Source: Bordetella parapertussis (GTDB taxonomy: Bacteria > Pseudomonadota > Gammaproteobacteria > Burkholderiales > SG8-39). Taken from it: DNA of 44,665 nucleotides. Location of the stretch: positions 1 through 44,665 of the forward strand of contig CAMAXP010000037.1 of NCBI GenBank assembly GCA_945862265.1. Direction: 5' to 3'. This document shows positions 26,497-35,944 of the stretch, piece by piece. Every line of letters starts with the position of its first letter. Within the stretch, counting starts at the first letter, position 1. The notes beneath the pieces are model-generated. The model was not told the origin of the DNA, searched no databases, and saw only the letters and a program-made list of their open reading frames with translations. The translations under genes and the position numbers were made by a program.

Positions 26497-27963
26497 ATGC
26501 CTGAAGCCGTCCTCATCGCAGTCCTCATCCTCGCGCTATTCGTGGCTCTCGCCGCCAGCATCGTCGGCATCACCGCGCTGCGCGGTCGCAAGGATGACGG
26601 CAGCGCCGCACCCGCCCTGCGCGAGGAGTTCGACCGCAGCCGCGCCGAGGCGCAGGCCACCGCCAAGGACTTGCGCGGCGAGCTCTCCGAGAGCGTCACG
26701 CGCATGGGGCAGCAGTTGTCCGGGCAGGTGACCCAGATCGCCACCGTGCAGAACAACCAGATCGACGCGTTCTCCCGCCAGCTGGTGGAACTCACCACGG
26801 CCAATGAGCGCCGCTTGCAGGAGTTGCGCGAGACGGTCGACAAGAAGCTCGGCGAGGCCAAGGAAGACGCCCGCCTTGGCCGCGAGGAAAGCGCAGGGAC
26901 GCTGCGGCGCTTTTCCGAAAGCCTCAACCAGCAGCTGGCCGTGGTGCAGGCGTCGAACGACCAGCGCCTGACCGAGATGCGCCAGATGGTCGAGGCGCGG
27001 CTGGAGGCGATCCAGAAGGACAACGGCGAGAAGCTCGAGAAGATGCGGGCCACGGTTGACGAGAAGCTCCACGCAACCTTGGAGCAGCGGCTGGGCGAGT
27101 CGTTCAAGACCGTGCGCGACCAGCTGGACAAGGTGCACGTGGGCCTGGGCGAGATGCAATCCCTGGCCGCGGGCGTGGGCGACCTCAAGCGCGTCCTGAC
27201 CAACGTGAAGACGCGCGGCACCTGGGGCGAGGTCCAGCTGGAGAACCTGCTCGACCAGATCCTCACCCGGGAGCAGTACGAAAAGAACGTCGAAACGCGC
27301 CCCGGATCGGGGGAGCGGGTGGAGATCGCGATCCGGCTGCCGGGACGGCAGGGCGAAGGGCAGGTCTGGCTGCCGATCGATTCGAAGTTCCCGGTGGAGG
27401 ACTACGACCGGCTGCTGGCCGCGCAGGACCTGGGCGATGTGGCCGGCATGGAGGCCTCTTCCAAGGCGATCGAAAGCCGCCTGAAGCTCGAGGCGAAGTC
27501 CATCCACGACAAGTACATCGAGTCCCCTCACACTACGGACTTCGCGCTCCTCTTCCTGCCCACGGAAGGCCTCTATGCCGAGGCGATCCGCCGCCCGGGC
27601 CTTTCCGATTTCCTGCAACGCGAATACCGCGTCACGATCGCCGGGCCGACCACGCTCACGGCGCTCCTCAACAGCCTGCAGATGGGGTTCAAGACGCTTG
27701 CGATCGAGAAGCGGTCGTCTGAAGTCTGGCAGGTGCTCGGGGCGGTGAAGACCGAATTCGGCAAGTTCGGGGACGTCCTGGCCAAGACGCGGGAGCAGAT
27801 CCAGAAGGCGGCGGACTCCATCGACAAGGCCGAAGTCCGCACGCGCCAGATCACCCGGAAGCTGAAGGGCGTGGAGGCGTTGCCGGACGCCCAGACGCAC
27901 AAGCTGCTCGGTGCAGGCATGGAATCAACCAACGACACAATCGAAGACCCCGAGGAACCCTAA
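26497..27963 (+). CDS. rmuC: DNA recombination protein RmuC
   Basis: A 488-residue protein with an N-terminal membrane anchor ('VLIAVLILALFVALAASIVG'). A long coiled coil with apolipoprotein-like repeats follows (residues ~45-220), and then the RmuC domain: 'GTWGEVQLENLLDQILTREQ', 'LPIDSKFPVEDYDRL', 'DFALLFLPTEGLYAEAIRRP'. The family limits genome rearrangement, and the core is a nuclease-like fold. Its stop overlaps the amidase start (TAATG). Confidence 0.93.
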   Translation: MPEAVLIAVLILALFVALAASIVGITALRGRKDDGSAAPALREEFDRSRAEAQATAKDLRGELSESVTRMGQQLSGQVTQIATVQNNQIDAFSRQLVELTTANERRLQELRETVDKKLGEAKEDARLGREESAGTLRRFSESLNQQLAVVQASNDQRLTEMRQMVEARLEAIQKDNGEKLEKMRATVDEKLHATLEQRLGESFKTVRDQLDKVHVGLGEMQSLAAGVGDLKRVLTNVKTRGTWGEVQLENLLDQILTREQYEKNVETRPGSGERVEIAIRLPGRQGEGQVWLPIDSKFPVEDYDRLLAAQDLGDVAGMEASSKAIESRLKLEAKSIHDKYIESPHTTDFALLFLPTEGLYAEAIRRPGLSDFLQREYRVTIAGPTTLTALLNSLQMGFKTLAIEKRSSEVWQVLGAVKTEFGKFGDVLAKTREQIQKAADSIDKAEVRTRQITRKLKGVEALPDAQTHKLLGAGMESTNDTIEDPEEP

Positions 27964-29408
27964 TGGACATCGCGTTCTGGTCCGCCAGCAAGCTGATCCG
28001 CGCCCTCAAGGCGAAAAAGGTCGGCGCCCTTGAACTGCTCGACCACTACGCCGGGCGTATCGCTACGCACGACAAGGCGCTCAACGCGCTGCCGGTGCTC
28101 GACATGGACGTCGCTCGCAAGCGCGCGAAGGCGTACGACCGCAAGGGCGCGAAGGTCGGCCCGCTGGCCGGCCTGCCAATGACGATGAAGGAGTCCTTCG
28201 ACCTCAAGGGCCATCCTACGACGTGGGGTCTTGCCGAGTACTGCACGACACCTGCTGCCGGCAATGCCGTCGCGGTGCAGCGTTTCCTCGATGCGGGCGG
28301 CAACGTGTTCGGCAAATCGAACGTGCCCACCTTGCTCGCCGACTGGGAGACGGTGAACCCGGTCTACGGCAAGACGGTGAATCCGTGGAACCATGAGCGC
28401 ACGCCGGGCGGCTCGTCCGGCGGCGCAGCGGCGGCGCTCGCCGCAGGGCTCACCGCGCTCGAAGCGGGCAGCGACATCGGCGGCTCGATCCGCAACCCCG
28501 CGCATTTCTGCGGCGTGTACGGCCACAAGTCCACCTACGGCGTGTGCTCCATGGAGGGGCACGGCCTGCCGGGCGTCGCGCACCCGGCGGACATTTCGGT
28601 GATCGGCCCGCTTGCGCGCAGCGCGGTGGACCTCGAGCTCGCATTCAACATCATGGCGGGCCCGGATCCGCTCGATGCCGGCGGGTGGAAGCTTTCGCTC
28701 CCGAAGCCCGAGAAGAAGACACTGCGCGGCTGGCGCGTGGCCGTGCTCGAGTCGCACCCGACAGCGGAAGTCGACGACACCCAGCGCCTCGCGATCCGCA
28801 GGCTTGCGCAGTTCCTCGCGGGCAAGGGCGCCAAGGTGTCGGACCGGGCGTTGCCGGACTTCGACCTCGGCGAGGCGCACCGCGTCTTCATCCAGTTGCT
28901 ACGCGGCGCGACCTCCGGCCGTCAGACGCCCGAGTTCTTCGACCGGATGGTGGCGGAAAAAGCAAAGCTCGCCCCGAAGGACATGGGTTATTACGCACAG
29001 ATGGTCCGCGCCAACACCCAGCCGCACAAGGACTGGCTCGTGGCCTCGAACCGCCGCCACCAGATGCGCCTGGCATGGGCCGAGTTCTTCAGGGACTGGG
29101 ACGTGCTGCTGTGCCCGAACGCGGCCACCGCCGCCTTCCCGCACTCGATGCCCGGCGAGCGCTGGGAGCGCATGGTGCCCGTGAACGGCAGGCCGCAGCC
29201 GGTGACCACGCAGATGTGGTGGGCCGGCATCGCCGGCATGTGCTTCCTGCCCGGCACTGCAGCGCCGATCGGGCTCTCGCCCGAAGGATTGCCCTTGTCG
29301 GTGCAGATCCTCGGCCCGCAGTACGGCGACCTCTCGACGATCCGCTTCGCGCAGCTGGTCGAGCGCGAGTACTACGCCTTTACCCCACCTCCGGGCTGCG
29401 TGGCCTAG
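27963..29408 (+). CDS. Amidase (amidase-signature family)
   Basis: A 481-residue enzyme with the Ser-cisSer-Lys triad visible: Lys76 in 'LPMTMKESFDLKG', the cis-Ser at 151/152 in 'RTPGGSSGGAAAALAAG', and nucleophile Ser175 in 'GSDIGGSIRNPAHFCG'. It hydrolyses amides to acid and ammonia; the substrate is unknown. GatA is unlikely, because there is no gatB/gatC here and the C-terminus is shorter. It starts within the rmuC stop and ends by overlapping the convergent tal stop in a shared CTAG. Confidence 0.9.
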   Translation: MDIAFWSASKLIRALKAKKVGALELLDHYAGRIATHDKALNALPVLDMDVARKRAKAYDRKGAKVGPLAGLPMTMKESFDLKGHPTTWGLAEYCTTPAAGNAVAVQRFLDAGGNVFGKSNVPTLLADWETVNPVYGKTVNPWNHERTPGGSSGGAAAALAAGLTALEAGSDIGGSIRNPAHFCGVYGHKSTYGVCSMEGHGLPGVAHPADISVIGPLARSAVDLELAFNIMAGPDPLDAGGWKLSLPKPEKKTLRGWRVAVLESHPTAEVDDTQRLAIRRLAQFLAGKGAKVSDRALPDFDLGEAHRVFIQLLRGATSGRQTPEFFDRMVAEKAKLAPKDMGYYAQMVRANTQPHKDWLVASNRRHQMRLAWAEFFRDWDVLLCPNAATAAFPHSMPGERWERMVPVNGRPQPVTTQMWWAGIAGMCFLPGTAAPIGLSPEGLPLSVQILGPQYGDLSTIRFAQLVEREYYAFTPPPGCVA

Positions 29409-30478
29409 GCGGACTTGCTAGCCGTCTCCACCGCCTTGAGCAGCTTGTCGAAGGCGTCCGCAAAGAGCTTCACCCCGTCGTCCAGCAGCTTGTCGGTGAC
29501 CTCGTCGAGCGAGGCGTGCTTGGCGACGGCCTCGAGCGTGGCCCGCGCCGCGCCGATGTCCTCCTCGAGGCTCGCACGCGGCACGCCGTGGTCCCTGAAA
29601 GACTCGAGCGTAGCGGGCGGCAGGGTATTCACCGTATTGCTGCCGACCAGTTCCTCCACGTACATCACGTCGCGGTAGGCGGGGTTCTTGGTGCTTGTGC
29701 TCGCCCAGAGCAGGCGCTGCGGCCGGGCACCCTTTTTGGCGAGGTTCTCCCAGCGCGGACCCGAAAAGAGCCGCTTGTAGCTGTCGTAGGCCAGCATCGC
29801 GTTGGCAATGGCGGTCTTGCCGCGCAGCGCTTCGGGCAGCAGGGGGTCCATCGCGGCGTCGATGCGCGAAATGAAAAAGCTCGCGACGCTCGAGATCCGG
29901 CCGAGGTCGCCTCCCTCTGCAGCACGGCGCTCAAGGCCGGCGATGTAGCGCTCGGCCACCTTTTCGTACATGGCTTGCGAAAACAGCAGCGTCACGTTGA
30001 CGTTCATGTCCTGGCTGATCAGCAGCTCGATGGCCGGCAGGCCTTCCAGGGTGGCGGGAACCTTGATCATCAGGTTGGGGCGCGACACCTCTCGCCACAG
30101 CCGCTTTGCCTCGACCACCGTGGCGGCCGTGTCGCGCGCGAGGTAGGGGGAGACTTCGAGGCTCACGTAGCCGTCGTGGCCCTTGCCCGCGTCGAACACC
30201 GGGCGAAACTGGTCCGCCGCGGCCTGGATGTCCTCGATCGCCAGCGTCTCGTAAAGCGCCATCGCCGACAGGCCGCGCTGCTTGAGGGCGCGGATGGCCG
30301 GCGCGTATTCGTTGCCGCCGCCGATCGCCTTCTCGAAGATCGCGGGGTTCGAGGTCAGGCCGGCGAGGCCGTCCTCGCGGATCAGCTTTGCCAGTTCGCC
30401 GTTCAGCACGAAGTCGCGGCGGATGTAGTCCAGCCAGACCGACTGGCCGAATGCGTTCAGTTTGAGCAGGGGGTTCAT
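29405..30478 (-). CDS. tal: Transaldolase
   Basis: The protein has 357 residues from the ATG at 30478. Seen are 'GLTSNPAIFEKAIGGGNEY' near the N-terminus, the Schiff-base Lys in 'PNLMIKVPATLEGLPAIE', 'NVNVTLLFSQAMYEKVAERY', and 'FFISRIDAAMD'. Length and the 'LWASTSTKNPAYRD' segment match the longer mycobacterial/cyanobacterial-type transaldolases. It moves dihydroxyacetone units in the non-oxidative pentose phosphate pathway. It is the last gene of the araC-mobA-moeA-tal unit; its ATG overlaps the moeA stop by 4 bp. Confidence 0.95.
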   Translation of the reverse strand: MNPLLKLNAFGQSVWLDYIRRDFVLNGELAKLIREDGLAGLTSNPAIFEKAIGGGNEYAPAIRALKQRGLSAMALYETLAIEDIQAAADQFRPVFDAGKGHDGYVSLEVSPYLARDTAATVVEAKRLWREVSRPNLMIKVPATLEGLPAIELLISQDMNVNVTLLFSQAMYEKVAERYIAGLERRAAEGGDLGRISSVASFFISRIDAAMDPLLPEALRGKTAIANAMLAYDSYKRLFSGPRWENLAKKGARPQRLLWASTSTKNPAYRDVMYVEELVGSNTVNTLPPATLESFRDHGVPRASLEEDIGAARATLEAVAKHASLDEVTDKLLDDGVKLFADAFDKLLKAVETASKSA

Positions 30479-31755
30479 ACCAGACCCTCCATGAGTTGAA
30501 TGCTGACGAGGTCCCCGGCGGCGACATCGCCGCGGTCGTGTTCCAGCACCATGAAGCAATTGGCCTCGGACATCGAGCGCAACACGCCCGAGCCCTGCTG
30601 GCCGGTGAGCCTGACCTTCCAGGTCCCGTCCTCAACATAGAGGATCGCGCGCTGGTACTCCGTGCGCCCGCGCACCTTGCGCACGGCGTTGGCGCTGGGC
30701 ACGCGCAGGAGCGGCAGGGTGGTGTCGTCGCTGCGGCCCGCCATGTGGAGCAGGGCGCCGCGCACGAACTGGTAGAAGGTCACCATGACGGCGACCGGGT
30801 TGCCCGGCAGGCCGAAGAGCACGGCCGAGTGGCCATCGGCATTGATGCGACCGAAGGCCATCGGCCGCCCGGGACGCATTGCGATCGTCCAGAAGAGGAC
30901 CTCGCCGAGCTTTGCCATCATGCCCTTGATGAAGTCGGCCTCGCCGACCGACACGCCGCCCGAAGTGATGATGACGTCGGCATTGGCCGCAGCCGTGCGC
31001 AGCGCCGCCTCGAGCAGGGCGGGGTCGTCCCGCACCACGCCCATGTCGAGGACCTCCACGCCCAGCCGCTGCAGCATGCCGTAGAGGGTGTAGCGGTTGG
31101 AGTCGTAGACCTGTCCCTCGGGCAGCGGCGCGCCGATGGAAGCAAGCTCGTCGCCGGTGGAGAAGAACGCCACCCGCAGGCGCCGCTTCACCATGACCTC
31201 GGCAATGCCGAGCGAGGCGATGAGGCCGAGTTCCGCCGGGCGCACCGCGTGGCCGGCGCGCAGCACGGGCACCCCGGTCTTCAGGTCTTCGCCCGCGGCG
31301 CGCACGTTCTGGCCTTTCCTCTGGCCGTCGGGGATCACGACCTGGCCGTTGTCCTTGCGCGCGACCTCCTGGATCACGACGGTATCGGCCCCCTTGGGCA
31401 TCACCGCGCCGGTCATCACCCGCACGCAGGCGTGGGCCGAGAGTTCGCCTTCGAACTTGCGCCCGGCGAGCGCCGTGCCGATCTCGGTCAGCCGGGTCTC
31501 GGCGCCCTGGGCGAGGTCGGCCGCACGCAGGGCGTAGCCGTCCATCGCGGAGTTGTCGTGCGCGGGCACGTCGATGGCGGGGACGATGCCCTCCGCGAGG
31601 ACGCGCCCGAGCGCCGCGCGTACCGCGACGCGTTCTATGCCGGTCACGGGCACGAGGCACTGGCGGATGGCTTCGACCGCCTTGTCCACGTGCAGCGCGT
31701 TGGGGTCGTAGCCGTCCATGCAGCTGACGACTTTCGCAATCGAGGGTGTGTTCAT
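30475..31755 (-). CDS. moeA: Molybdopterin molybdenumtransferase MoeA
   Basis: The protein has 426 residues from the ATG at 31755. Typical motifs are 'DVPAHDNSAMDGYALRAADL', 'VMTGAVMPKGADTVVIQE', 'FFSTGDELASIGAPLPEGQV', 'ITSGGVSVGEADFIKGM' and 'FGLPGNPVAVMVTFYQFV'. MoeA inserts molybdate into adenylylated molybdopterin. It overlaps both mobA and tal by ATGA, so all three are translationally linked. Confidence 0.97.
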   Translation of the reverse strand: MNTPSIAKVVSCMDGYDPNALHVDKAVEAIRQCLVPVTGIERVAVRAALGRVLAEGIVPAIDVPAHDNSAMDGYALRAADLAQGAETRLTEIGTALAGRKFEGELSAHACVRVMTGAVMPKGADTVVIQEVARKDNGQVVIPDGQRKGQNVRAAGEDLKTGVPVLRAGHAVRPAELGLIASLGIAEVMVKRRLRVAFFSTGDELASIGAPLPEGQVYDSNRYTLYGMLQRLGVEVLDMGVVRDDPALLEAALRTAAANADVIITSGGVSVGEADFIKGMMAKLGEVLFWTIAMRPGRPMAFGRINADGHSAVLFGLPGNPVAVMVTFYQFVRGALLHMAGRSDDTTLPLLRVPSANAVRKVRGRTEYQRAILYVEDGTWKVRLTGQQGSGVLRSMSEANCFMVLEHDRGDVAAGDLVSIQLMEGLV

Positions 31756-32342
31756 GATCTGGATTCGTGTTCGCGCAATTCCTCGCGCGTGTTGATGTTG
31801 CTGAAGGCGTCCGCCTCGTCGTCGAATGCTACCTCGACCACCTTGAGGGAGGCGTACCACGCGTCGATCTTTCGCCCGCCGCCTGCGAGGTAGGCCGCCA
31901 GGTGCGCGAGCAGCGTCCGCCGCACGAGGGCAAACACCGGGTGCGCCTGCGCGCCGGTCTTCGCCACGGCGAGGTCGTTGTCCCCCAGGGCCGAGGCGAG
32001 GCGCGCGACCAGGTCAGCGGGCAGGAAAGGCGAGTCGCAGGGCACCGTGACGACCAGTGCCTGCGTGGCCGCCTGCAGGCCCGCATGCAGGCCGGCGAGA
32101 GGCCCGGCGTAGCCTTCGATGGCATCCGGCACGACGGGGTGCCCGAAGGCCGCGTAGGCCTCGCGATTCTGGTTGGCATTGATGACGATATCTTCTACCT
32201 GCGGGGCGAGGCGCTCGATCACGTGCGCGATCATCGGCCGGCCATTCAGCAGTTGCAGGCCCTTGTCCACGCCGCCCATGCGACGGCCCTGGCCGCCGGC
32301 CAGCACGATACCCGTGATTTTCAGACGGTCTGTGTCCTTCAT
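31752..32342 (-). CDS. mobA: Molybdenum cofactor guanylyltransferase MobA
   Basis: A 196-residue nucleotidyltransferase. The GTP-binding start is 'ITGIVLAGGQGRRMGGVDKG', followed by 'VVPDAIEGYAGPLAGLHAGL' and the Mg-binding Asp in 'VVTVPCDSPFLPADLV'. It converts Mo-molybdopterin to the bis-guanine dinucleotide form used by DMSO reductase-family enzymes. No such molybdoenzyme is in the window. ATGA overlaps lie on both sides, upstream with the AraC gene. Confidence 0.95.
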   Translation of the reverse strand: MKDTDRLKITGIVLAGGQGRRMGGVDKGLQLLNGRPMIAHVIERLAPQVEDIVINANQNREAYAAFGHPVVPDAIEGYAGPLAGLHAGLQAATQALVVTVPCDSPFLPADLVARLASALGDNDLAVAKTGAQAHPVFALVRRTLLAHLAAYLAGGGRKIDAWYASLKVVEVAFDDEADAFSNINTREELREHESRS

Positions 32343-33163
32343 GCGGTGCTCCCGGCGCTGGCGCGATATTGCGAGGGCGGCAGGCCGAACTCGCGTTTGA
32401 ACATGGCGGAGAACGCGCTGGGGCTGTCATAGCCGAGGTCCAGCGCCACCGCCAGGATGGGGCGACCTTCGGCGATCCACGCAAGCGCGCGCAGCAGCCG
32501 CGCGCGACGGCGCCATTCTGAAAAACTCATGCCGGTCTCGCGCCGGAAGCGCCGCGCGAGGGTGCGCGTGGTCGTGCCGTGGCGCAGGCCGAGGGCCTCG
32601 ATGGTGACGCGGTCGTTGGGATGTTCGATGAGCGCGCGGCAGATGCGCGTAAGCACTTTGGACTCGGGCATCGGGAGGTTATACGGCAAGCCCACCAGCG
32701 AGGCCAGTTCGTCGAGGATCAGCTGCATCACGCGTCCCGCCGCGCCGCCTTCGTCGTACTCGACCGGCAGTTCGGTCGCGCGCAGGATCAGTTCGCGCAA
32801 GAGGGGCGTGATGGCGAAGGCTTCGCAGCGCTGCGGCATGCCGCCGGCCGCCTCGGGCGCGACGTACAGCGTGCGGAACTTCACCTCGCCCGAAGTCAGG
32901 ATGCGGTGCTCCACGCCGGGCGGCAGCCACACCGCGCGCTGCGGCGGGACTACCCAGGTTTCGCCCTGCGCCCGGCCGCGTGTTTCCACCGTCATCACGC
33001 CCTGTGCGCCGTAGACGAGCTGGAAGCGGGGGTGGTTGTGCCAGGGAATTTCGTATTCGGGCGGCAGGTCGCGGGCCATCGCGGTCACCGGGCGCGGCAC
33101 GCGCTGGTAGTCGTCGCCGCGGATGCTGCGTGGGGTTGCTGAAGCGGGGGAGGGGTGTCTCAT
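32339..33163 (-). CDS. AraC-family regulator with cupin sensor domain
   Basis: The protein has 274 residues from the ATG at 33163. An N-terminal AraC-type cupin ('YEIPWHNHPRFQLVYGAQGV', 'PPQRAVWLPPGVEHRI') is followed by two C-terminal HTH motifs, 'VTIEALGLRHGTTTRTLARR' and 'ILAVALDLGYDSPSAFSAMF', ending with the family 'KREFGLPPSQYR'. It faces the MFS gene across 79 bp, the layout of NimR/NimT-like regulator-exporter pairs. Unusually it also overlaps mobA by ATGA, so it heads the molybdenum cofactor operon. Confidence 0.9.
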   Translation of the reverse strand: MRHPSPASATPRSIRGDDYQRVPRPVTAMARDLPPEYEIPWHNHPRFQLVYGAQGVMTVETRGRAQGETWVVPPQRAVWLPPGVEHRILTSGEVKFRTLYVAPEAAGGMPQRCEAFAITPLLRELILRATELPVEYDEGGAAGRVMQLILDELASLVGLPYNLPMPESKVLTRICRALIEHPNDRVTIEALGLRHGTTTRTLARRFRRETGMSFSEWRRRARLLRALAWIAEGRPILAVALDLGYDSPSAFSAMFKREFGLPPSQYRASAGSTA

Positions 33164-33167
33164 ATGC

Positions 33168-33180
33168 GACAGTAATTGTC
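33168..33180. promoter_or_regulatory. Inverted repeat in the araC/MFS intergenic region
   Basis: GACA-GTAAT-TGTC is a perfect 4-bp inverted repeat around a 5-bp centre, 5 bp before the regulator ATG and about 63 bp before the MFS ATG. It is a candidate operator for the AraC-type protein, but short enough to arise by chance. Confidence 0.3.
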
Positions 33181-33242
33181 CGTTAGTCGCGTGACGGACG
33201 CAAACGGTCGGCGTAGCCTGTCCTGACGCTGGAGGAGACCCC

Positions 33243-34442
33243 ATGAAAAACAACAACCTGCTGATCCCGTTCATCAACCTGGGCCATGCCCTGGATCACC
33301 TCGTGATGCTGATTTTCCCGACGGTGGTGCTGGCGCTGTCGCGCGACCTCAACCGCCCTTACGCGGAGTTGCTGCCGCTGTCCCTCGGCGGATTCATTGC
33401 GTTCGGCGTGCTCGGCCTGCCCGCCGGGTGGCTGGGCGACCGCTGGAGCCGCTACAAGATGATGACGGTGTTCTTCTTCGGCCTCGGCGGCGCGCTGGTG
33501 CTGACGGGCTTTGCCACCGAGACCTGGCAGATCGCCGCGGGACTCACCGTGCTCGGGATGTTCGCCGCGATCTACCACCCGGTGGCCACTGCAATGATCG
33601 TTGCCGACCCCAAGGTCATGGGCAAGGTACTCGGCTGGAACGGGCTGTACGGCAACCTCGGCCTCGCATTTGCAGCGGTGGTGTCGGGCTTCCTGATGGA
33701 CTACTACGGCTGGCGTACGGCGTTCTTCGTGCCGGGCGCCATCTGCATGGCGGCAGGCATCGGCTGGCTGCTGTACGTGGCCGACCCGGGCGCGATCGTG
33801 AAGACCGGCAAGAAAGGCGCGCTGCACATCGACACCAGGACGATGATCCGCATCATCCTCGTGCTGCTGGTCGCCACTTCTTGCGGCGGGCTGATTTTCA
33901 ACTCCACCACGATCTCCATGCCGAAGGTGTTCGACGAGCGGCTGACCGCATTGACCAGCACGAGCCTCGGCATCGGGCTGCTGGTCAGCATGGTCTACAC
34001 GATCGCGGCCTTCTCGCAGGTGGTGATCGGGCCGATGATCGACAAGCATGACCTGCGCACGCTGCTGTGGCCGACTTCGCTTGCGCAGGTGGTGCTGCTC
34101 TTTGCCGCGAGCCAGCTCGACGGCTGGCCCATGCTGGCGGTCGCGGTGCTGATGATGCTGGCGGTGTTCGGGCAGATCCCGCTCAACGACGCGATCGTCG
34201 GGCGCTACACGCCGGACGAGTACCGCTCGCGTGTATTCGCGGTACGTTACCTCGTCACTTTCGGGGTGGCCTCGATGGCGGTGCCGATGATCTCGCATTA
34301 CCACAAGACCAGCGGCTTCCGGAGCGTGTTCCTGCTGCTCGCCGCGATGGCGGCCTGCACGCTGGTGGCTTCGTTCTTCTTTCCGAGTCGCGCCGCGCTG
34401 AAGCAACAGAGCGCCGCATCGGCGCAGCCCGCGCAGGCTTAA
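33243..34442 (+). CDS. MFS exporter
   Basis: A 399-residue protein with about 12 TM helices and no signal peptide. The N-terminus 'PFINLGHALDHLVMLIFPTV' and the loop motif 'GLPAGWLGDRWSRYKMM' (motif A: GxLaDrxgrk-like) mark the major facilitator superfamily. 'GKVLGWNGLYGNLGLAFAAV' is typical of the FSR/NimT-like branch. A GGAGGAG SD precedes the ATG. Control by the divergent AraC-type regulator is likely. The substrate cannot be read from sequence; efflux of an organic compound is plausible. Confidence 0.88.
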   Translation: MKNNNLLIPFINLGHALDHLVMLIFPTVVLALSRDLNRPYAELLPLSLGGFIAFGVLGLPAGWLGDRWSRYKMMTVFFFGLGGALVLTGFATETWQIAAGLTVLGMFAAIYHPVATAMIVADPKVMGKVLGWNGLYGNLGLAFAAVVSGFLMDYYGWRTAFFVPGAICMAAGIGWLLYVADPGAIVKTGKKGALHIDTRTMIRIILVLLVATSCGGLIFNSTTISMPKVFDERLTALTSTSLGIGLLVSMVYTIAAFSQVVIGPMIDKHDLRTLLWPTSLAQVVLLFAASQLDGWPMLAVAVLMMLAVFGQIPLNDAIVGRYTPDEYRSRVFAVRYLVTFGVASMAVPMISHYHKTSGFRSVFLLLAAMAACTLVASFFFPSRAALKQQSAASAQPAQA

Positions 34443-34452
34443 GCGGGGAGGC

Positions 34453-35934
34453 TCAGCTGCCCTTTGCGCCGAGGTTGAAGAAGGCGCGGATGCGCCCGAG
34501 CAGCTGGCGCGCCATGCCTTCGCGCTCGGTGGCGGGCTCAGTGCCAGCCATCGAGCGCTGGTTGGCGGCCTGCCGGCCGGCCAGCGCCCGGCTGAGGATT
34601 TCGGCCAGTTCCGGGCGGGCCTGCAGGAGCGTGGACATGGCCTCCTTGCCAATCTCCGTAACCAGGCAGTCCGTGACCGGGATAACCGTCGCGCCGCGCG
34701 GCTCCCCGGTGAGGAGCGACAGCTCGCCGAAGAATTCGCCCGGCTGGATCCGCGCCACCTGAGTCTCGCCTCCCGCGGCGCCGGAGATCCACACGCCAAG
34801 CAGGCCTTCGTTGAGGATGAAGAGCGAGCTCCCCGGGTTGCCCTGCTTCAGGATCGGCTCGCCTGCGTGGCACAGGTGCTGCGTGGCTGCCTTCGCGAGT
34901 TCGGCGGTCTCGTGCGCGGTCAGGTCCGCAAACAGCGCCGACTGGCGCAGCAGGCGCACGAGGCTGCCTTCGGTGTCCTCGGCGGGCGCCGGGCGGGTGA
35001 GGCGGATCTCCTGCGCTGCCACAGGGATCTCGATGCCTGCGTGGTGGAGGTTGCGCAGGACGTTCTGGTGCACGAGGAAGCGCAGCGGGATCAGGCGGTT
35101 GCGGTCCGGGACCGCGTAGATCAGGACCCACACCACGCCGCGCGTGTCGTACTCGTCGATCGTCACGACGGGTTTGAGCGGCAGGTTGGCGACTTCGTCG
35201 ATCTGGTTGGCCGCGCCGAGGAGGATCCGCTGGCCCTGGTGCGCAGTGACGCTGTAGGGCAGCGTGACGCGGATCTTGTCGCGGAAGTAACGGTGCGGCC
35301 GCGAATAGTTCGTGAACGCGCGCTCGGCGAGTCGCCCGTTCGGGACCACGATGGTGAGGTCTTCAGGCGTGACGATCGTGGTTGAGCGCCAGCCGAATTC
35401 GACAACCTTGCCCATCGGACCGCCCGTGTCGAGCTGCAGCCAGTCTCCGATCGCGTAGGGGCGCTCGATGCTGAGCGCGATCCCGGCGAAGAAGTCGGCG
35501 ATCATCTTCTGCAGTGCAAAGCCCGCCACGCCGATCATCACGGTGGAGGTTGCGAGGAGCGCCGTGACCGACTGGCCATAGACGCCGGCGATGATGATCG
35601 CAAGCGTGGCGAGCCAGACAAGGATCTCGGCCAGCGTGACCAGCATGGACGGCACCTGCACGCCGGCGCGCAGCAGCACGCCGCGCCAGAGGACCAGCGA
35701 ACAGAGGCGGTTGAAGAGGAACGCAAACGCCGCCCAGCACAGCGCGCCGAGGAGGAGCGCGCCTTGTTCGGCCACGCGCGCCGTGGGGACGAACCCCAGT
35801 TCGGTGATGTGGCGCGGCCAGCCCGAGCGCACCGACAGCAGCGCCACGAACAGCAGGACGGGAAGGGTGAGGGCGCTGAAGACTGCGCCGACGGGCGTGC
35901 GCGCGGTGGCGCCGGCCGCGGAGGCCTTGTTCAT
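34453..35934 (-). CDS. MscS-type mechanosensitive channel with C-terminal cyclic-nucleotide-binding domain
   Basis: The protein has 493 residues from the ATG at 35934. It has about four TM helices in the first 160 residues, with the pore-lining helix near 'VTALLATSTVMIGVAGFALQ'. The MscS beta domain follows ('DWLQLDTGGPMGKVVEFGWR', 'IVVPNGRLAERAFTNYSRP'), then an alpha/beta part and, at ~340-460, a cNMP-binding beta-roll with cassette 'GEFFGELSLLTGEPRGATV'. This matches bacterial cyclic-nucleotide-gated MscS-like channels (bCNG). Such proteins are usually weakly or not mechanosensitive. Upstream on the same strand, 10 bp away, is ompH. Confidence 0.9.
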   Translation of the reverse strand: MNKASAAGATARTPVGAVFSALTLPVLLFVALLSVRSGWPRHITELGFVPTARVAEQGALLLGALCWAAFAFLFNRLCSLVLWRGVLLRAGVQVPSMLVTLAEILVWLATLAIIIAGVYGQSVTALLATSTVMIGVAGFALQKMIADFFAGIALSIERPYAIGDWLQLDTGGPMGKVVEFGWRSTTIVTPEDLTIVVPNGRLAERAFTNYSRPHRYFRDKIRVTLPYSVTAHQGQRILLGAANQIDEVANLPLKPVVTIDEYDTRGVVWVLIYAVPDRNRLIPLRFLVHQNVLRNLHHAGIEIPVAAQEIRLTRPAPAEDTEGSLVRLLRQSALFADLTAHETAELAKAATQHLCHAGEPILKQGNPGSSLFILNEGLLGVWISGAAGGETQVARIQPGEFFGELSLLTGEPRGATVIPVTDCLVTEIGKEAMSTLLQARPELAEILSRALAGRQAANQRSMAGTEPATEREGMARQLLGRIRAFFNLGAKGS

Positions 35935-35944
35935 CTGTGCTGAG

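Noticed and set aside
27963..29408. Amidase as GatA of the tRNA amidotransferase
   Set aside because: There is no gatB or gatC beside it, and the flanking genes (rmuC, tal) do not support that role. It is better called a generic amidase.
28544..30499. 651-codon plus-strand frame over amidase and tal
   Set aside because: It is a shadow frame of the amidase and antisense to tal, with no domain signature.
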